The notes: generated from the sequence alone by a model not told the origin. DNA of 64,000 bases from Chitinophagaceae bacterium LGM1 (GCA_018604165.1 CP075895.1:992001-1056000), one strand, 5' to 3'; shown: positions 43,280 through 52,468, numbered from the stretch's first letter. A program made the numbers and translations.

Positions 43280-43575
43280 GCTATACAATTGTCATTTCTG
43301 AGAGAGCAAAAAAGGAAATGCTTGATGCATGTGCTTGGTATAATGAGAGACTTCATGGTTTAGGAGATAAATTTGAACACATCATATTCGAGAAACTATA
43401 TACTATAGCCAATAACCCTCACCTTATCAGGAAAAGAACACCCACCTATCATGAGGTATCTATAAAAACATTTCCTTATCTAATTATTTACAGGGTAGAA
43501 GAAGGCACGAAAGAGGTATATATTGCCTCTATTTTTCATACAAGCCAAAGCCCTAAGAAGAAGTACAGAAAGTAG
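43276..43575 (+). CDS. RelE/ParE-superfamily toxin
   Basis: 99 residues with the ParE/RelE layout: YTIVISERAKKEMLDACAWYNERLHGLGDKFEHIIFEKL (two helices), PHLIRKRTPTYHEVSIKTFPYLIIYRVEEGTKEVYIASIFHTSQSPKKKYR (the antiparallel sheet and C-terminal basic strand). The toxin either blocks gyrase or cleaves mRNA. Start overlaps the antitoxin stop by four bases, the normal gene order and coupling of type II modules. It lies in a run of housekeeping genes, immediately before dnaG. Confidence 0.88.
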   Translation: MSYTIVISERAKKEMLDACAWYNERLHGLGDKFEHIIFEKLYTIANNPHLIRKRTPTYHEVSIKTFPYLIIYRVEEGTKEVYIASIFHTSQSPKKKYRK

Positions 43576-43620
43576 CAACATAAGCTTTAGTACCCATTTA
43601 GTTTTGACTAACTTAGCAAG

Positions 43621-45582
43621 GTGATTTCCCCCGCATCCATACAGGAAGTAATGAACCGTGCCGACGTAGTAGAGGTCATCGGTCAGTTTTTGCGTTTGAA
43701 GAAACGTGGGGTAAATTATATTGCCAACTGTCCTTTTCACAACGAAAAAACACCCTCGTTTACTGTATCGGGTGCAAAGGGTTTGTATAAATGTTTTGGC
43801 TGCGGCAAGGGTGGCAATGTGGTGAGCTTTGTACAAGAGCATGAAAAACTAACCTACCCCGAAGCCATCCGCTGGCTGGCAGACTATTATAAGATAAAGC
43901 TGGAAGAAACCGAACGCTCGCCCGAACAGCAACAACAGCAATTAGCCGAAGAAGCCCTGCGCATACTGAATGAATATGCCGCGCAATACTTCAGCGAAAC
44001 ATTGTTGGATAGCGAAGAGGGGCAAACCGTAGGCGGCAGTTACTTTAAACAACGTGGCTTTTCAAAAGAAACGATAGAGAAATTCAGGCTGGGGTATAAC
44101 CCTGAGGGTGGCGAGGCTTTTTATAATGCAGCCATCAAAAAAGGGCATGGTGCAGACTTGTTGGAGAAAGCAGGACTGGTAAAGAACAGCGGGCGCGGAT
44201 ATTACGATGTGTATCGGGGCAGGGTAGTATTCCCCATACAAAGTATGACGGGACGTGTGTTGGGCTTTGGCGCGCGCATACTGAAAACCAACGACCGTGC
44301 ACCCAAATATATCAACACACCCGAAAATGAACTGTATAACAAGAGTCGTGTGCTGTATGGTATGTACCAGAGCCGTACAGCCATCAGCAAGCAGGATGAG
44401 TGTTTTCTGGTAGAGGGTTATACAGACGTTATATCGCTGCATCAGGGTGGGGTAGAAAATGTAGTAGCAAGTAGCGGTACATCCCTTACAGAGGGGCAGC
44501 TGCGCCTGATAGGGCAATTGACACACAACCTGACCATACTCTATGATGGCGATGCAGCAGGTGTTAAAGCAGCACTACGTGGGTTGGATATGGCACTGTC
44601 GCAAAGCTTTAATGTGAAGTTGGTATTGCTGCCCGAAGGAGAAGACCCCGATAGCTTTATACAAAAGAATGGTGAACTCGGCTTTCGTGAATATGTAAAA
44701 GCGCATAAGCAAGACATCATCAACTTCCGTATGGAAGTGGGCATGAAAGAAGTGGGTGATGACCCTGTGCGTAAATCGAAATTGGTAAATGAAATTGCGG
44801 AAAGTGTAGCCCGCATTAATAAAGCGGAAGACTTTGCCCTGCAAGATTATTATATACGCGAAGCTGCAAGGCGTTTGCAGGTGGACGAAACAAAACTGGT
44901 AAACCTTGTCAATAAGTATATACGCGACAGGGTAGATAACGACCGCAGGCAACAGGAGCGCGACAAAGCCGACGCAAAACCCACAACAGACCCTGAACAG
45001 ATAACAGTAGAAACAGAGCTGACCGACTATGTGTCGAAGGTGAAGCCCAACGTGCAGCAAGAGTGGGAACTGATACGGGTACTGATAGAGCATGGTGCAA
45101 AAGCATTAGAAGGCCATAAGAACGTGGCAGAAAAAGTGTACAAAGATGTGGACCCCGACCTGATAGAGAACGAACTGGTACGCAGGATATACGACGACTA
45201 TTATAAGTATGACGCGACACACGGCAACCCACCCGATTTGCAATATATAGTGAACAATACGGGTAGAGATGTATTGGAAATCATATCCAGCGTGTTGCAC
45301 ATCCGCAGCGACATCAGCCACAACTGGAAGGATATATATGGCATAGAAACGCTGAATGGTGAGATGAACTACGTAAATGAAGTAGAAAGCTCGCTGGCAT
45401 ATTTTGAGCTGAAACACCTGAAGATAATGCAGGGGCAATTGTTGAACAGGTTGCAAACTGAAACAGAGCTACCCCGTATATTGGCACTGGTAAAAAAGCA
45501 ACTGGAACTAAAACGTACCGAAGCAGAGATAGTGAAGAAAATGGGTACAGTGATTTTAAAAATCTGGAAGCACCAACCGTAA
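43621..45582 (+). CDS. dnaG: DNA primase
   Basis: 653 residues, GTG start. CHC2 zinc finger with Cys37, His40, Cys58, Cys61 (NCPFHNEKTPSF, YKCFGCGKGGN), the RNA-polymerase domain (VVFPIQSMTGRVLGFGARIL, APKYINTPE) and TOPRIM (FLVEGYTDVISLHQGG, LTILYDGDAAGVKAALRGLDMAL, LLPEGEDPDSFI). C-terminal helicase-binding region is present but divergent. It makes RNA primers at the replication fork. Followed after four bases by ruvX. Confidence 0.96.
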   Translation: MISPASIQEVMNRADVVEVIGQFLRLKKRGVNYIANCPFHNEKTPSFTVSGAKGLYKCFGCGKGGNVVSFVQEHEKLTYPEAIRWLADYYKIKLEETERSPEQQQQQLAEEALRILNEYAAQYFSETLLDSEEGQTVGGSYFKQRGFSKETIEKFRLGYNPEGGEAFYNAAIKKGHGADLLEKAGLVKNSGRGYYDVYRGRVVFPIQSMTGRVLGFGARILKTNDRAPKYINTPENELYNKSRVLYGMYQSRTAISKQDECFLVEGYTDVISLHQGGVENVVASSGTSLTEGQLRLIGQLTHNLTILYDGDAAGVKAALRGLDMALSQSFNVKLVLLPEGEDPDSFIQKNGELGFREYVKAHKQDIINFRMEVGMKEVGDDPVRKSKLVNEIAESVARINKAEDFALQDYYIREAARRLQVDETKLVNLVNKYIRDRVDNDRRQQERDKADAKPTTDPEQITVETELTDYVSKVKPNVQQEWELIRVLIEHGAKALEGHKNVAEKVYKDVDPDLIENELVRRIYDDYYKYDATHGNPPDLQYIVNNTGRDVLEIISSVLHIRSDISHNWKDIYGIETLNGEMNYVNEVESSLAYFELKHLKIMQGQLLNRLQTETELPRILALVKKQLELKRTEAEIVKKMGTVILKIWKHQP

Positions 45583-45586
45583 CGAG

Positions 45587-46000
45587 ATGGGCAGGATACT
45601 GGCATTAGACTATGGCAAAAAGCGCACGGGTGTAGCCACTACAGACCCCTTGCAGATAATAGCAACGGCTGTGGATACGGTTGATAGCGGCGAACTGATA
45701 GGCTGGTTGAAAAAATACATAGCCGCCGAGCCTGTCGAAAAAATAGTCATCGGATATCCGCTGAACTTTGACGACACCCCTACGGATGCCACGCCACTGG
45801 TAGAAAAATTCATAGTAAAATTTAAAAATGTTTTCCCCGATATGCCTGTAGAGAAGTGGGATGAACGCATGACATCCAAGATGGCATCGCAGGCGATTGC
45901 AGAAATGGGACTGAAAAAGAAAATCCGTGAGCGGAAAGAACTCGTAGATAGTATCGCCGCAGTCATCATTTTACGAGAGTATCTTGAAAGCCGCGGCTAA
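45587..46000 (+). CDS. ruvX: Holliday-junction resolvase-like protein / rRNA-processing nuclease RuvX
   Basis: 137 residues of RNase H-like fold: ILALDYGKKRTGVATTDP (first Asp), IVIGYPLNFDDTPTDAT, WDERMTSKMASQAIAEMG and KELVDSIAAVIILREYLE (last Asp). YqgF/RuvX proteins act in 16S rRNA 5' processing and possibly DNA resolution. It lies four bases behind dnaG and 37 bp before def. Confidence 0.93.
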   Translation: MGRILALDYGKKRTGVATTDPLQIIATAVDTVDSGELIGWLKKYIAAEPVEKIVIGYPLNFDDTPTDATPLVEKFIVKFKNVFPDMPVEKWDERMTSKMASQAIAEMGLKKKIRERKELVDSIAAVIILREYLESRG

Positions 46001-46037
46001 TTCGTATTTTTGGCGGATTATATAATAAAAGATTAAG

Positions 46038-46616
46038 ATGGTTTTACCGATTGTCGCTTACGGGCATCCTGTATTGAGAAAAGTATGTGAAGATATTACC
46101 CCCGACTACCCTGAACTGAAAAAACTGATTGCCGATATGTGGGAGAGCATGTACCATACTAACGGTGTTGGCCTGGCTGCTCCGCAAATCAACCGCCCGA
46201 TACGCCTGTTTGTAATTGATACTGTACAGATAGTTGAGAATTTTGACGATGAAGACAAAAAGGAGTACCCGAATGAAAAGCCTATAAAGCGGGTTTTCAT
46301 TAATGCTCATAAAGTGGAAGAGAGTGGAGACCCTTGGGCATATAACGAAGGCTGCCTGAGCATCCCCAAAGTGCGTGAAGATGTATTGCGCCAACCAAAA
46401 GTAAAACTCCGCTATATGGATGAAAACTTTGTGGAGCATGAAGAAGAATTTCAGGGTATTACCGCGCGCGTTATACAGCACGAGTACGACCATATAGAAG
46501 GTAAGCTGTTTATAGATTACCTGCCGATGCTGAAACGCAGGTTGATTAAAAAAAGGCTTGACGATATAAGTAATGGTAAAATAAAGACTGACTATCGTAT
46601 GGTGTTTAGCAAATAG
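46038..46616 (+). CDS. def: Peptide deformylase
   Basis: 192 residues with the three metal-site motifs: GVGLAAPQI (residues 39-47), EGCLSIP (near 113) and QHEYDHIEGKLFIDYL (near 150). It removes formyl from nascent N-terminal Met using Fe or Zn. The loop before motif 2 is long (VEESGDPWAYNEGCLSIP). Confidence 0.97.
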   Translation: MVLPIVAYGHPVLRKVCEDITPDYPELKKLIADMWESMYHTNGVGLAAPQINRPIRLFVIDTVQIVENFDDEDKKEYPNEKPIKRVFINAHKVEESGDPWAYNEGCLSIPKVREDVLRQPKVKLRYMDENFVEHEEEFQGITARVIQHEYDHIEGKLFIDYLPMLKRRLIKKRLDDISNGKIKTDYRMVFSK

Positions 46617-46640
46617 TGTATATTTATTTCTGAAACTGAT

Positions 46641-47192
46641 TTGGCACCCGTATTATCATATAGCGAAGAGGAACTGGTTTTGTTGCTGAAACAACAGAGC
46701 CAGGATGCTTTTAACTACCTGTATAAGAATTATGCAGGCGGGCTGTATGGTATTGTCCGCAAAGTAATAACTGACGAGCAAACAGCACAGGATGTATTGC
46801 AGGATGTATTTGTGAAAGTATGGAATAATATAGGGCAGTATAATACAGAGAAAGGCAGGATATATACGTGGATGATAAATATAGCCCGCAACGCAGCTAT
46901 AGACAAGCTACGCTCGAAGGGTGAGATAATGAAGTCGAAAATCCATACGGGAGAAGATGCCGTATATAATGTGCAGAAGGGAATGAAAACGGAGCAGTCG
47001 ACAGATACTATAGGACTGAAAGAAGCAGTAGGGGAGTTAAAACCCGAGCAGCAGACAATCGTCAGTCTGGCTTACTTTAAAGGTTTCACATTAGATGAGA
47101 TTGCCAAAACCCTGGATATACCGTTGGGGACGGTAAAAACCCGTATGCGGGCAGCAATGCAGGCCTTGCGGACATATTATAACAGTAATTGA
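46641..47192 (+). CDS. ECF-type RNA polymerase sigma factor
   Basis: 183 residues; no ATG is available and the start is TTG at 46641. Region 2 is DAFNYLYKNYAGGLYGIVRKVI...AQDVLQDVFVKVWNNIGQYNTEKGRIYTWMINIARNAAIDKLR, and region 4 is LKPEQQTIVSLAYFKGFTLDEIAKTLDIPLGTVKTRMRAAMQAL. It overlaps the anti-sigma gene by four bases, the usual arrangement of a partner-controlled sigma (SigK-like). Its target promoters are not identifiable here. Confidence 0.94.
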   Translation: MAPVLSYSEEELVLLLKQQSQDAFNYLYKNYAGGLYGIVRKVITDEQTAQDVLQDVFVKVWNNIGQYNTEKGRIYTWMINIARNAAIDKLRSKGEIMKSKIHTGEDAVYNVQKGMKTEQSTDTIGLKEAVGELKPEQQTIVSLAYFKGFTLDEIAKTLDIPLGTVKTRMRAAMQALRTYYNSN

Positions 47193-48025
47193 GTGAAGTG
47201 AATATAAAGGAATACATAGAATCGGGCATCTTGGAAGCTTATGTACTCGGCGCACTAACCGAAGGGGAACGTGCATCGGTAGAGGCAGACATGGTGATGT
47301 ATCCTGAGCTTGCAAAAGAAGTAGCAGCCATAGAGGCGGCTATGGAGTCTTTTGCCCAAGCCAATGCCGAGCAGCCGCCTGCGCACATGCAGCAGCAGAT
47401 ATGGAATGCCATACAACAGCAAACGGTACAGTCAGCACCCGATGTGCAGTCTACTGAACAATCAACCCCGCAAGCTAAAGTAATAGCGTTGCCACAACCC
47501 GCACAACGCCCCGCTTGGCAGCGAGCAGCCGTATGGGCAGCCATCGTGGTAAGTGTGGTTACCAACTTCATGCTGCTGTCGCAACGCAACAAGAGCAAAG
47601 AAGAAATAGCTGCATTGTCATCGCAGATGGATTCTTTAAAAACATCGCAACAAGAAGTACTTGCCCAATACAAAAAAGGGCGCGATATGCTGGCAGATAC
47701 CGCCATGAAGACGGTGGTGATGCGTAGTGTACAGCAGGGTAAGGATATGACGGGTATGGTATTCTGGAGCAAAACGACAGGCGAATCTTACCTTGCCATA
47801 CACAATATGCCGATGCCCGAAAAAGGTAAGCAATACCAGCTATGGGTGATACAGGACGGCAAGCCCGTAAGCATGGGTGTGATAGATAACAACCTAGTAG
47901 CCAATGCAGGCAGTATGTACAAAGTGCCTATACAGATAAAAGCAGGCCAGGCATTCGCCATCTCTTTAGAAAAAGAAGGCGGCAACCCAACACCTACCGA
48001 GGTGTGTGTGGTAGGGGCGATATAA
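47189..48025 (+). CDS. Anti-sigma factor, RskA type
   Basis: 278 residues from a TTG overlapping the sigma stop. An N-terminal cytosolic zinc-less anti-sigma region (about 1-75: EYIESGILEAYVLGALTEGERASVEADMVMYPELAKEVAAIEAAMESFA), a Pro/Gln-rich linker, one transmembrane span (about 110-130: AAVWAAIVVSVVTNFMLLSQ), a short coiled coil and a periplasmic RskA domain (GMVFWSKTTGESYLAIHNMPMPEKGKQYQLWVIQDGKPVSMGV). It would hold the sigma factor at the membrane until a signal releases it. Confidence 0.9.
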   Translation: MSEVNIKEYIESGILEAYVLGALTEGERASVEADMVMYPELAKEVAAIEAAMESFAQANAEQPPAHMQQQIWNAIQQQTVQSAPDVQSTEQSTPQAKVIALPQPAQRPAWQRAAVWAAIVVSVVTNFMLLSQRNKSKEEIAALSSQMDSLKTSQQEVLAQYKKGRDMLADTAMKTVVMRSVQQGKDMTGMVFWSKTTGESYLAIHNMPMPEKGKQYQLWVIQDGKPVSMGVIDNNLVANAGSMYKVPIQIKAGQAFAISLEKEGGNPTPTEVCVVGAI

Positions 48026-48035
48026 CCAATGTCTA

Positions 48036-48368
48036 ATGAATGTTAACCTAATTGATACTGATAATGCAGTAAATGATAATTACGCATCAGTTATCGATTT
48101 TATTATTGATGCAGTAGTTGATTATCCAGACAATAATTCTGATTTAGATTCTTATTTACAAGAAATCAAGAAAATACTTAATTCTGATATTATAACCGAA
48201 AAAGTTCTCACAGAATATCTAAACAATTCCCAACTTGACAACGAAAATGTAGTTTGGGTGGAAGTGTCTATATCTGCTATGCGTGAAGCGATTAAATTAA
48301 TGGATTTTTTCAAGATAGATTTCACAGATGTCATTGCAGAAATGAATAGATTAGCTGTGAAAGCATAA
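48036..48368 (+). CDS. Hypothetical AT-rich protein
   Basis: 110 residues, acidic and Asn/Asp-rich, no signal or membrane segment (e.g. DYPDNNSDLDSYLQEIKKILNSDI, VWVEVSISAMREAIKLMDFFKIDF). The coding sequence is clearly more AT-rich than the genes on either side, with codons such as ATA, TTA and AAT favoured, so it may be a recent arrival. Its start is 11 bp behind the anti-sigma stop. I cannot name a family. Confidence 0.65.
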   Translation: MNVNLIDTDNAVNDNYASVIDFIIDAVVDYPDNNSDLDSYLQEIKKILNSDIITEKVLTEYLNNSQLDNENVVWVEVSISAMREAIKLMDFFKIDFTDVIAEMNRLAVKA

Positions 48369-48415
48369 GGTATATTTTATCGTCGCATTTTTAGGAGAAC
48401 ATGAGTTATTCAATA

Positions 48416-48451
48416 AAAAAATCCCGCTTGTATTACACAAGCGGGATTTTT
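48416..48451. terminator. Bidirectional terminator
   Basis: AAAAAATCCCGCTTGT / ACAAGCGGGATTTTT, about 15 bp of stem with a five-base loop, A-run on the left and T-run on the right, placed between converging genes. Confidence 0.9.
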
Positions 48452-48472
48452 ATGTGATGTTATTTCTATAAA

Positions 48473-49972
48473 TTATTGTTTCACAAAACGCCCTGTAGCC
48501 ATCATACGGCCTTGTTCATCTTTCAGGGTGTAGAGATACACGCCTGCAGCGGCATTAGCCATTGGTATAGCTACTGTATTGCGACCAGTGCTATAAGCAG
48601 TATTGTTGTTTTGGTAAACGACACGACCAGCCATATCGGCAACAGTTACAGTAAGTGTTTGTGCTTTTTCAAGTGTTATGTCCATGTTTACATTAGCCGC
48701 AGTAGGGTTAGGATATACATTTACATTACCTGCGAAAGCGATGTTTTTTATGCTCAGTGTGCTATCCATCAGGCTGAACAGTTCGCTGCCATTTGCGCTG
48801 TCTGATGCACGGAAATAAATGGTTTTATCCATTTGCAGGAAATCTGTAGGGTTGCTGCTGATTGCGCCATTGTATATGTCTGCAACCATAGAAGGAGTAG
48901 CAACACCATTATACATCCACAGTTCGTTGCCGGCAACACCATTGTCTGCACCGAAGTACAGTTTGTTTTTTACACTAATAATAGAGCCTATGTTACTATT
49001 GCCTATCGGGTTGGTTCTATAAACCAGCATTGTATTGCCTGTTGCAGGGTCGTACGCATAGAGGTGGCCGAAGTTGGTGCCGTCGTTGCCTACGAAGTAA
49101 ATTTTAGTACCAAGGCCTGCTATTATTTTAGTGCCCGTAACTGTTGTGTTGATGCTGTTGCTGCTACCAGTTACTACATCTGTAAGGCGCATTACATTCA
49201 TACCATTGTAAGAATATAACTCTCGACCATTAGCAGTAGTAGATGCTGTAAAGTATAGTTTGCCACCAATAACAACTAGGTTGTTAGGGGTAGAACTACC
49301 AACACCCGCTTCTATATCAGATACCAGTGTTGTGCTATTAGTAGCAGGGTTGTAAGAATATAATTCTGTACCTGTAGTAGAGCCATTGTTTGCAGTGAAG
49401 TAAATCAGTGTATCATAAACTGTAATACTGCTAACAATGCTAGAGCCGAATGTGTTAACATCAGTAAGCCTAGTTGCTGTACCCGATGTTGTATCGTACG
49501 ACCACAATTCTTCGCCGTTTGTACCGTCGTTAGCATCAAAATATATTTTGCCTTTGTGGCTCACAACCTCATCTACGCCCGAGCCTGTACCGCCTGTCCA
49601 TACTTCTGCAGCCAGCATAGGTGGATTTGTACCATCCCAGCGATACAGTTCTGTACCCGATGTACCATTGTTGGCAGGGAAGTAAATGAATTTACCCAGT
49701 GTAGCCATAGAGCGTGAATTTGCAAACGCCATACTGCTTGCCGATGCGGGATTAATGTTGAATGCAAGATTTGTGCCGCTTGTGTCCTTTACCCAAAGCT
49801 CGTATCCGTTGGTGCCGTCGTTAGCAGTGAACACGAGTTTTTTGCCCATTGCTGCCAAGCGCGAAGGCAAACTGCCAGCTGTGCCCGGATTAATGTCTCT
49901 TACCAGCATGGTTTGTGCATCAGCAGTTGCAATGCCTGCCAGTAATGCGATACTAAGTATGCTACGCTTCAT
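48473..49972 (-). CDS. ELWxxDGT-repeat surface protein with T9SS sorting domain (copy 1)
   Basis: 499 residues. Signal peptide (GIATADAQ). The body carries about nine repeats of roughly 45 residues built round F/Y-x-A-N-D-G-T/S-x-G-x-E-L-W/Y-x-x-D-T/G (e.g. LVFTANDGTNGYELWVKDTSGTN, YFPANNGTSGTELYRWDGTN, YFDANDGTNGEELWSYDTTSG). Last 80 residues are a T9SS domain (VNVYPNPTAANVNMDI, VTVADMAGRVVYQ, AAGVYLYTLKDE). Likely a propeller exported to the surface. The gene at 50022 is the same length and order: a tandem duplicate. Confidence 0.9.
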   Translation of the reverse strand: MKRSILSIALLAGIATADAQTMLVRDINPGTAGSLPSRLAAMGKKLVFTANDGTNGYELWVKDTSGTNLAFNINPASASSMAFANSRSMATLGKFIYFPANNGTSGTELYRWDGTNPPMLAAEVWTGGTGSGVDEVVSHKGKIYFDANDGTNGEELWSYDTTSGTATRLTDVNTFGSSIVSSITVYDTLIYFTANNGSTTGTELYSYNPATNSTTLVSDIEAGVGSSTPNNLVVIGGKLYFTASTTANGRELYSYNGMNVMRLTDVVTGSSNSINTTVTGTKIIAGLGTKIYFVGNDGTNFGHLYAYDPATGNTMLVYRTNPIGNSNIGSIISVKNKLYFGADNGVAGNELWMYNGVATPSMVADIYNGAISSNPTDFLQMDKTIYFRASDSANGSELFSLMDSTLSIKNIAFAGNVNVYPNPTAANVNMDITLEKAQTLTVTVADMAGRVVYQNNNTAYSTGRNTVAIPMANAAAGVYLYTLKDEQGRMMATGRFVKQ

Positions 49973-50021
49973 AATAAAGTTGTTTTATGTTATTGTGTTT
50001 TGGTTAGCTAAAATGTATATG

Positions 50022-51521
50022 TTATTGTTTCTGTATTTTCCCACTTGCCATCAAGCGTCCTTTTGCATCGTGCAGTTTGTATATGTATGTACCGGCGGCG
50101 GCTGCCTGCAAGTTGATTTCAATAATATTATTGCCTTTGGTATATTTGGCAACTGCACTATTATATACTAGCCTGCCACTGATATCGGCAACTGTGTAGC
50201 TCAGTTGTGTGTCTTTACCTACATCCAGCTTGATGTTGGTATTGCCCGTTGTAGGGTTAGGGAATACAGTAACGTTACCCTCAAAAGAAATGTTTTGTAC
50301 ACTTAAAGCTACAGAGTCTGTAAGACGATACAGTTCTGTGCCGCTTGTAACAGTATAAGCACTGAAGTATAGCCTTGTACCCCAACGCAACAAGTTGGCT
50401 GGTGAGCTACCCACGCCAATGTTAGTGTCAATGTCAGCTACCATAGCTGGTGCAAGATTGCCGTCAAACTTCCACAGTTCTTCGCCATGTGTACCATCGT
50501 CAGCAGTAAAGAATATTTTGCCACCATAGTAAGTAAAATGTTGCGGGTTGCTGCTGCCTGTAGGGTTGATGCTATATACTTTTGATGCAACGCCATTTGC
50601 AGGGTTATATTCATAGAACTCAGGTCCGCTAAGGCCATCATCACCGGCAAAGTATATTTTGTTTTTAAACCAAATGAGCTGCACTTGATTGATAGCTACA
50701 GGTGGAACACCGTCCAGGTTGCTGTTATCAATATTTGTAAGGCGCTGCAGGTTGATGCCGTCAAATACATACAACTCTCTGCCGAAAGAATTTGTATATG
50801 CAGAGAAGTATAGTTTGTTGTTGGCAACAATAAAGCCTTGCGGGCTGCTGCTGCCTAAGCCTGCATTAATATCCAACACATTGCTAACTGTGTTTGTAGT
50901 GGGATTGTAGCTGTAGAGTTCTGCACCCATTGTTGTGCTGGTGGCAGTAAAGTATATTTTGTCTTTATAAGCTATAAAGCCATAAGGGTTGCTGTTGCCT
51001 ATGCCTGTGCTAATGTCTGTAAGCCTTTGCGTATATGCACTTGAGGTAGTATAAGACCACAACTCGCTACCGTTGGCAGGCGTAGTAGCAGAGAAATAAA
51101 CTCTGCCATCGTGTGCATACACTTCAGATACTGACGATGAGCCTGAAGGTGTAACATCTGTGGCTAATTCGGGTGCATTTGTTCCATTCCATCTGAAAAG
51201 TTCCAGTCCGTTAGCGCCATTGTCGGCAGGGAAATATATATGGCTGCCTGATTGAGCCATTTTGCTGTTAAAAATCAGGAAACCACCAGATGCAGCACCT
51301 GGGTTGATGTTGTATTGCAAGCTTGCTGCTGTATCATAAGCCCATAATTCGTAGCCGTCTGTGCCATTGTCTGCAAAAAATACCACTTTGTTGCCGAAAC
51401 CACTAACCCAACTCGGGTATGCATCGCCAGATGATGGATTGATGTCTTTAATAAGTGTTGGCTGTGCAGTTGCATACAGGCTTCCTGCAAGCAGTAATGT
51501 GCTGAGTAAACGAATTTTCAT
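50022..51521 (-). CDS. ELWxxDGT-repeat surface protein with T9SS sorting domain (copy 2)
   Basis: 499 residues, the same as its neighbour. Signal peptide to about 19 (LYATAQ). Repeats include VFFADNGTDGYELWAYDTAAS, YFPADNGANGLELFRWNGTN, FFTADDGTHGEELWKFDG and YFSAYTVTSGTELYRLTD. The C-terminal T9SS domain has VTVFPNPTTGNTNIKLDV, YTVADISGRLVYN and AAGTYIYKLHD. The two proteins are aligned unit for unit but clearly diverged, so the duplication is not recent. Function unknown. Confidence 0.9.
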   Translation of the reverse strand: MKIRLLSTLLLAGSLYATAQPTLIKDINPSSGDAYPSWVSGFGNKVVFFADNGTDGYELWAYDTAASLQYNINPGAASGGFLIFNSKMAQSGSHIYFPADNGANGLELFRWNGTNAPELATDVTPSGSSSVSEVYAHDGRVYFSATTPANGSELWSYTTSSAYTQRLTDISTGIGNSNPYGFIAYKDKIYFTATSTTMGAELYSYNPTTNTVSNVLDINAGLGSSSPQGFIVANNKLYFSAYTNSFGRELYVFDGINLQRLTNIDNSNLDGVPPVAINQVQLIWFKNKIYFAGDDGLSGPEFYEYNPANGVASKVYSINPTGSSNPQHFTYYGGKIFFTADDGTHGEELWKFDGNLAPAMVADIDTNIGVGSSPANLLRWGTRLYFSAYTVTSGTELYRLTDSVALSVQNISFEGNVTVFPNPTTGNTNIKLDVGKDTQLSYTVADISGRLVYNSAVAKYTKGNNIIEINLQAAAAGTYIYKLHDAKGRLMASGKIQKQ

Positions 51522-51688
51522 ACGCGCTTAAGAATGTTAATCGTGAACAATTGGATATAATCAGTTAAAAATAAAAATTATTAAGGGAATATTAAATAAT
51601 TATGACCGTTTTACTTGAAAAAATACGTACTAACACGTACTGGCAGGCATTTTCGCGTATTTGTACTGTAACTTATTGATTTTCAGTT

Positions 51689-51732
51689 GTTAATTGGTTG
51701 TTAATCGCTTGTCAATCAGGCGTTAACAAAGC
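51689..51732 (+). repeat. GTTAA direct-repeat array C, four units at exactly 11 bp
   Basis: GTTAATTGGTT (51689), GTTAATCGCTT (51700), GTCAATCAGGC (51711), GTTAACAAAGC (51722): four contiguous 11-bp units. The period is one helical turn, so one DNA face carries all four sites. Confidence 0.85.
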
Positions 51733-51772
51733 CCGATAATTTGAACATCGGGCAGTGATGCCCCCATATTTG
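51731..51772 (+). promoter_or_regulatory. Promoter of the first small secreted protein gene
   Basis: TTTG (51740-51743), 21-bp spacer, CATATTTG (51765-51772). The C of the -7 box is 43 bp from the last array unit at 51722. The -33 box is inside an inverted repeat GCCCGAT / ATCGGGC (51731-51753). Confidence 0.8.
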
Positions 51773-51831
51773 CATCATAAACAACAACAAAAACAATTTT
51801 TTAAACAAACAAACAACAAAAACAAACAACA

Positions 51832-52383
51832 ATGAAAAAAGTAATCGCAATCATCGCTCTGGGTATCACTGGTTTTGCTGCAAAAGCACAGTCGCCATCT
51901 TCTACTGCTACACAAACAGTTAACCTGAACCTGAGCAACGCAATCGAATTGACTTTCACAGGGTCTGGTTCTGCAACTGGTGCAGCTGTTAACCTCGCTT
52001 TCAACACAGTAAATGATTATGCAAACGGTGTTACCTCTGCAAATCAGGAACTGCGTGTACGTTCAAACCGTCGTTTCGGTGTAACGGTTCGTACCAATAA
52101 TGCAAACTTTACTTATACCGGTACTGTATCTCCTGCTCCTGTAATGCCTGTAAGTGGTGTATTAGGACTGAAAGTAGGAAGCAACAGCACAGGTGGTGCC
52201 ATAGCTTCACCGTTCAGCACAACAGCATATGCAGGTTTGACATCAGCAGCACAAAATCTGTTGACAAATGCTAACAACGGCGGTAACCAACTGTTCAGCG
52301 TATCATACGAAGCACAACCTGGTTTCACTTACCCTGCAGGTACTTATACTGTAGATGTAGTGTACACGGCTACGCAGCTTTAA
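51832..52383 (+). CDS. Small secreted beta protein, DUF4402-like (paralogue 1)
   Basis: 183 residues. Signal peptide to about 19 (GFAAKAQ). Mature part: TVNLNLSNAIELTF, AVNLAFNTVNDYANGVTSANQELRVRSNRRFGVTVRTNNANFTYTG, SPAPVMPVSGVLGLKV, GGAIASPFSTTAYAGL and a closing YPAGTYTVDVVYTATQL. This looks like a beta-sandwich of the DUF4402 / spore-coat-U type. Two paralogues lie within 3 kb. No T9SS domain, so it may be released to the periplasm or surface by other means. Driven by array C. Family call is from pattern, not search. Confidence 0.75.
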   Translation: MKKVIAIIALGITGFAAKAQSPSSTATQTVNLNLSNAIELTFTGSGSATGAAVNLAFNTVNDYANGVTSANQELRVRSNRRFGVTVRTNNANFTYTGTVSPAPVMPVSGVLGLKVGSNSTGGAIASPFSTTAYAGLTSAAQNLLTNANNGGNQLFSVSYEAQPGFTYPAGTYTVDVVYTATQL

Positions 52384-52410
52384 TCAATCGGATCTTTTTC
52401 ATCCAAATAC

Positions 52411-52440
52411 GAGGGCTCCCCAATCGGGGAGCTTTCTTTT
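52411..52440 (+). terminator. Terminator after the first small secreted protein gene
   Basis: GCTCCCC / GGGGAGC with an AATC loop, followed by TTTCTTTTTT. Confidence 0.85.
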
Positions 52441-52468
52441 TTGTGTAGATTGCAGTCTTGTATAGAGT

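Larger units (their letters stand above)
51522..51831. other. Intergenic region with GTTAA array C
   Basis: Divergent region. The left part is AT-rich leader of the minus-strand T9SS gene; the right part holds the array and promoter at 51689-51772 and a 59-base A/C-rich leader to the ATG at 51832. No extra ORF seen. Confidence 0.7.

Noticed and set aside
47189-47200. Alternative starts (GTG at 47198) for the anti-sigma gene
   Set aside because: The TTG at 47189 keeps the four-base overlap with the sigma gene and gives the full N-terminal region; the choice does not change the function.
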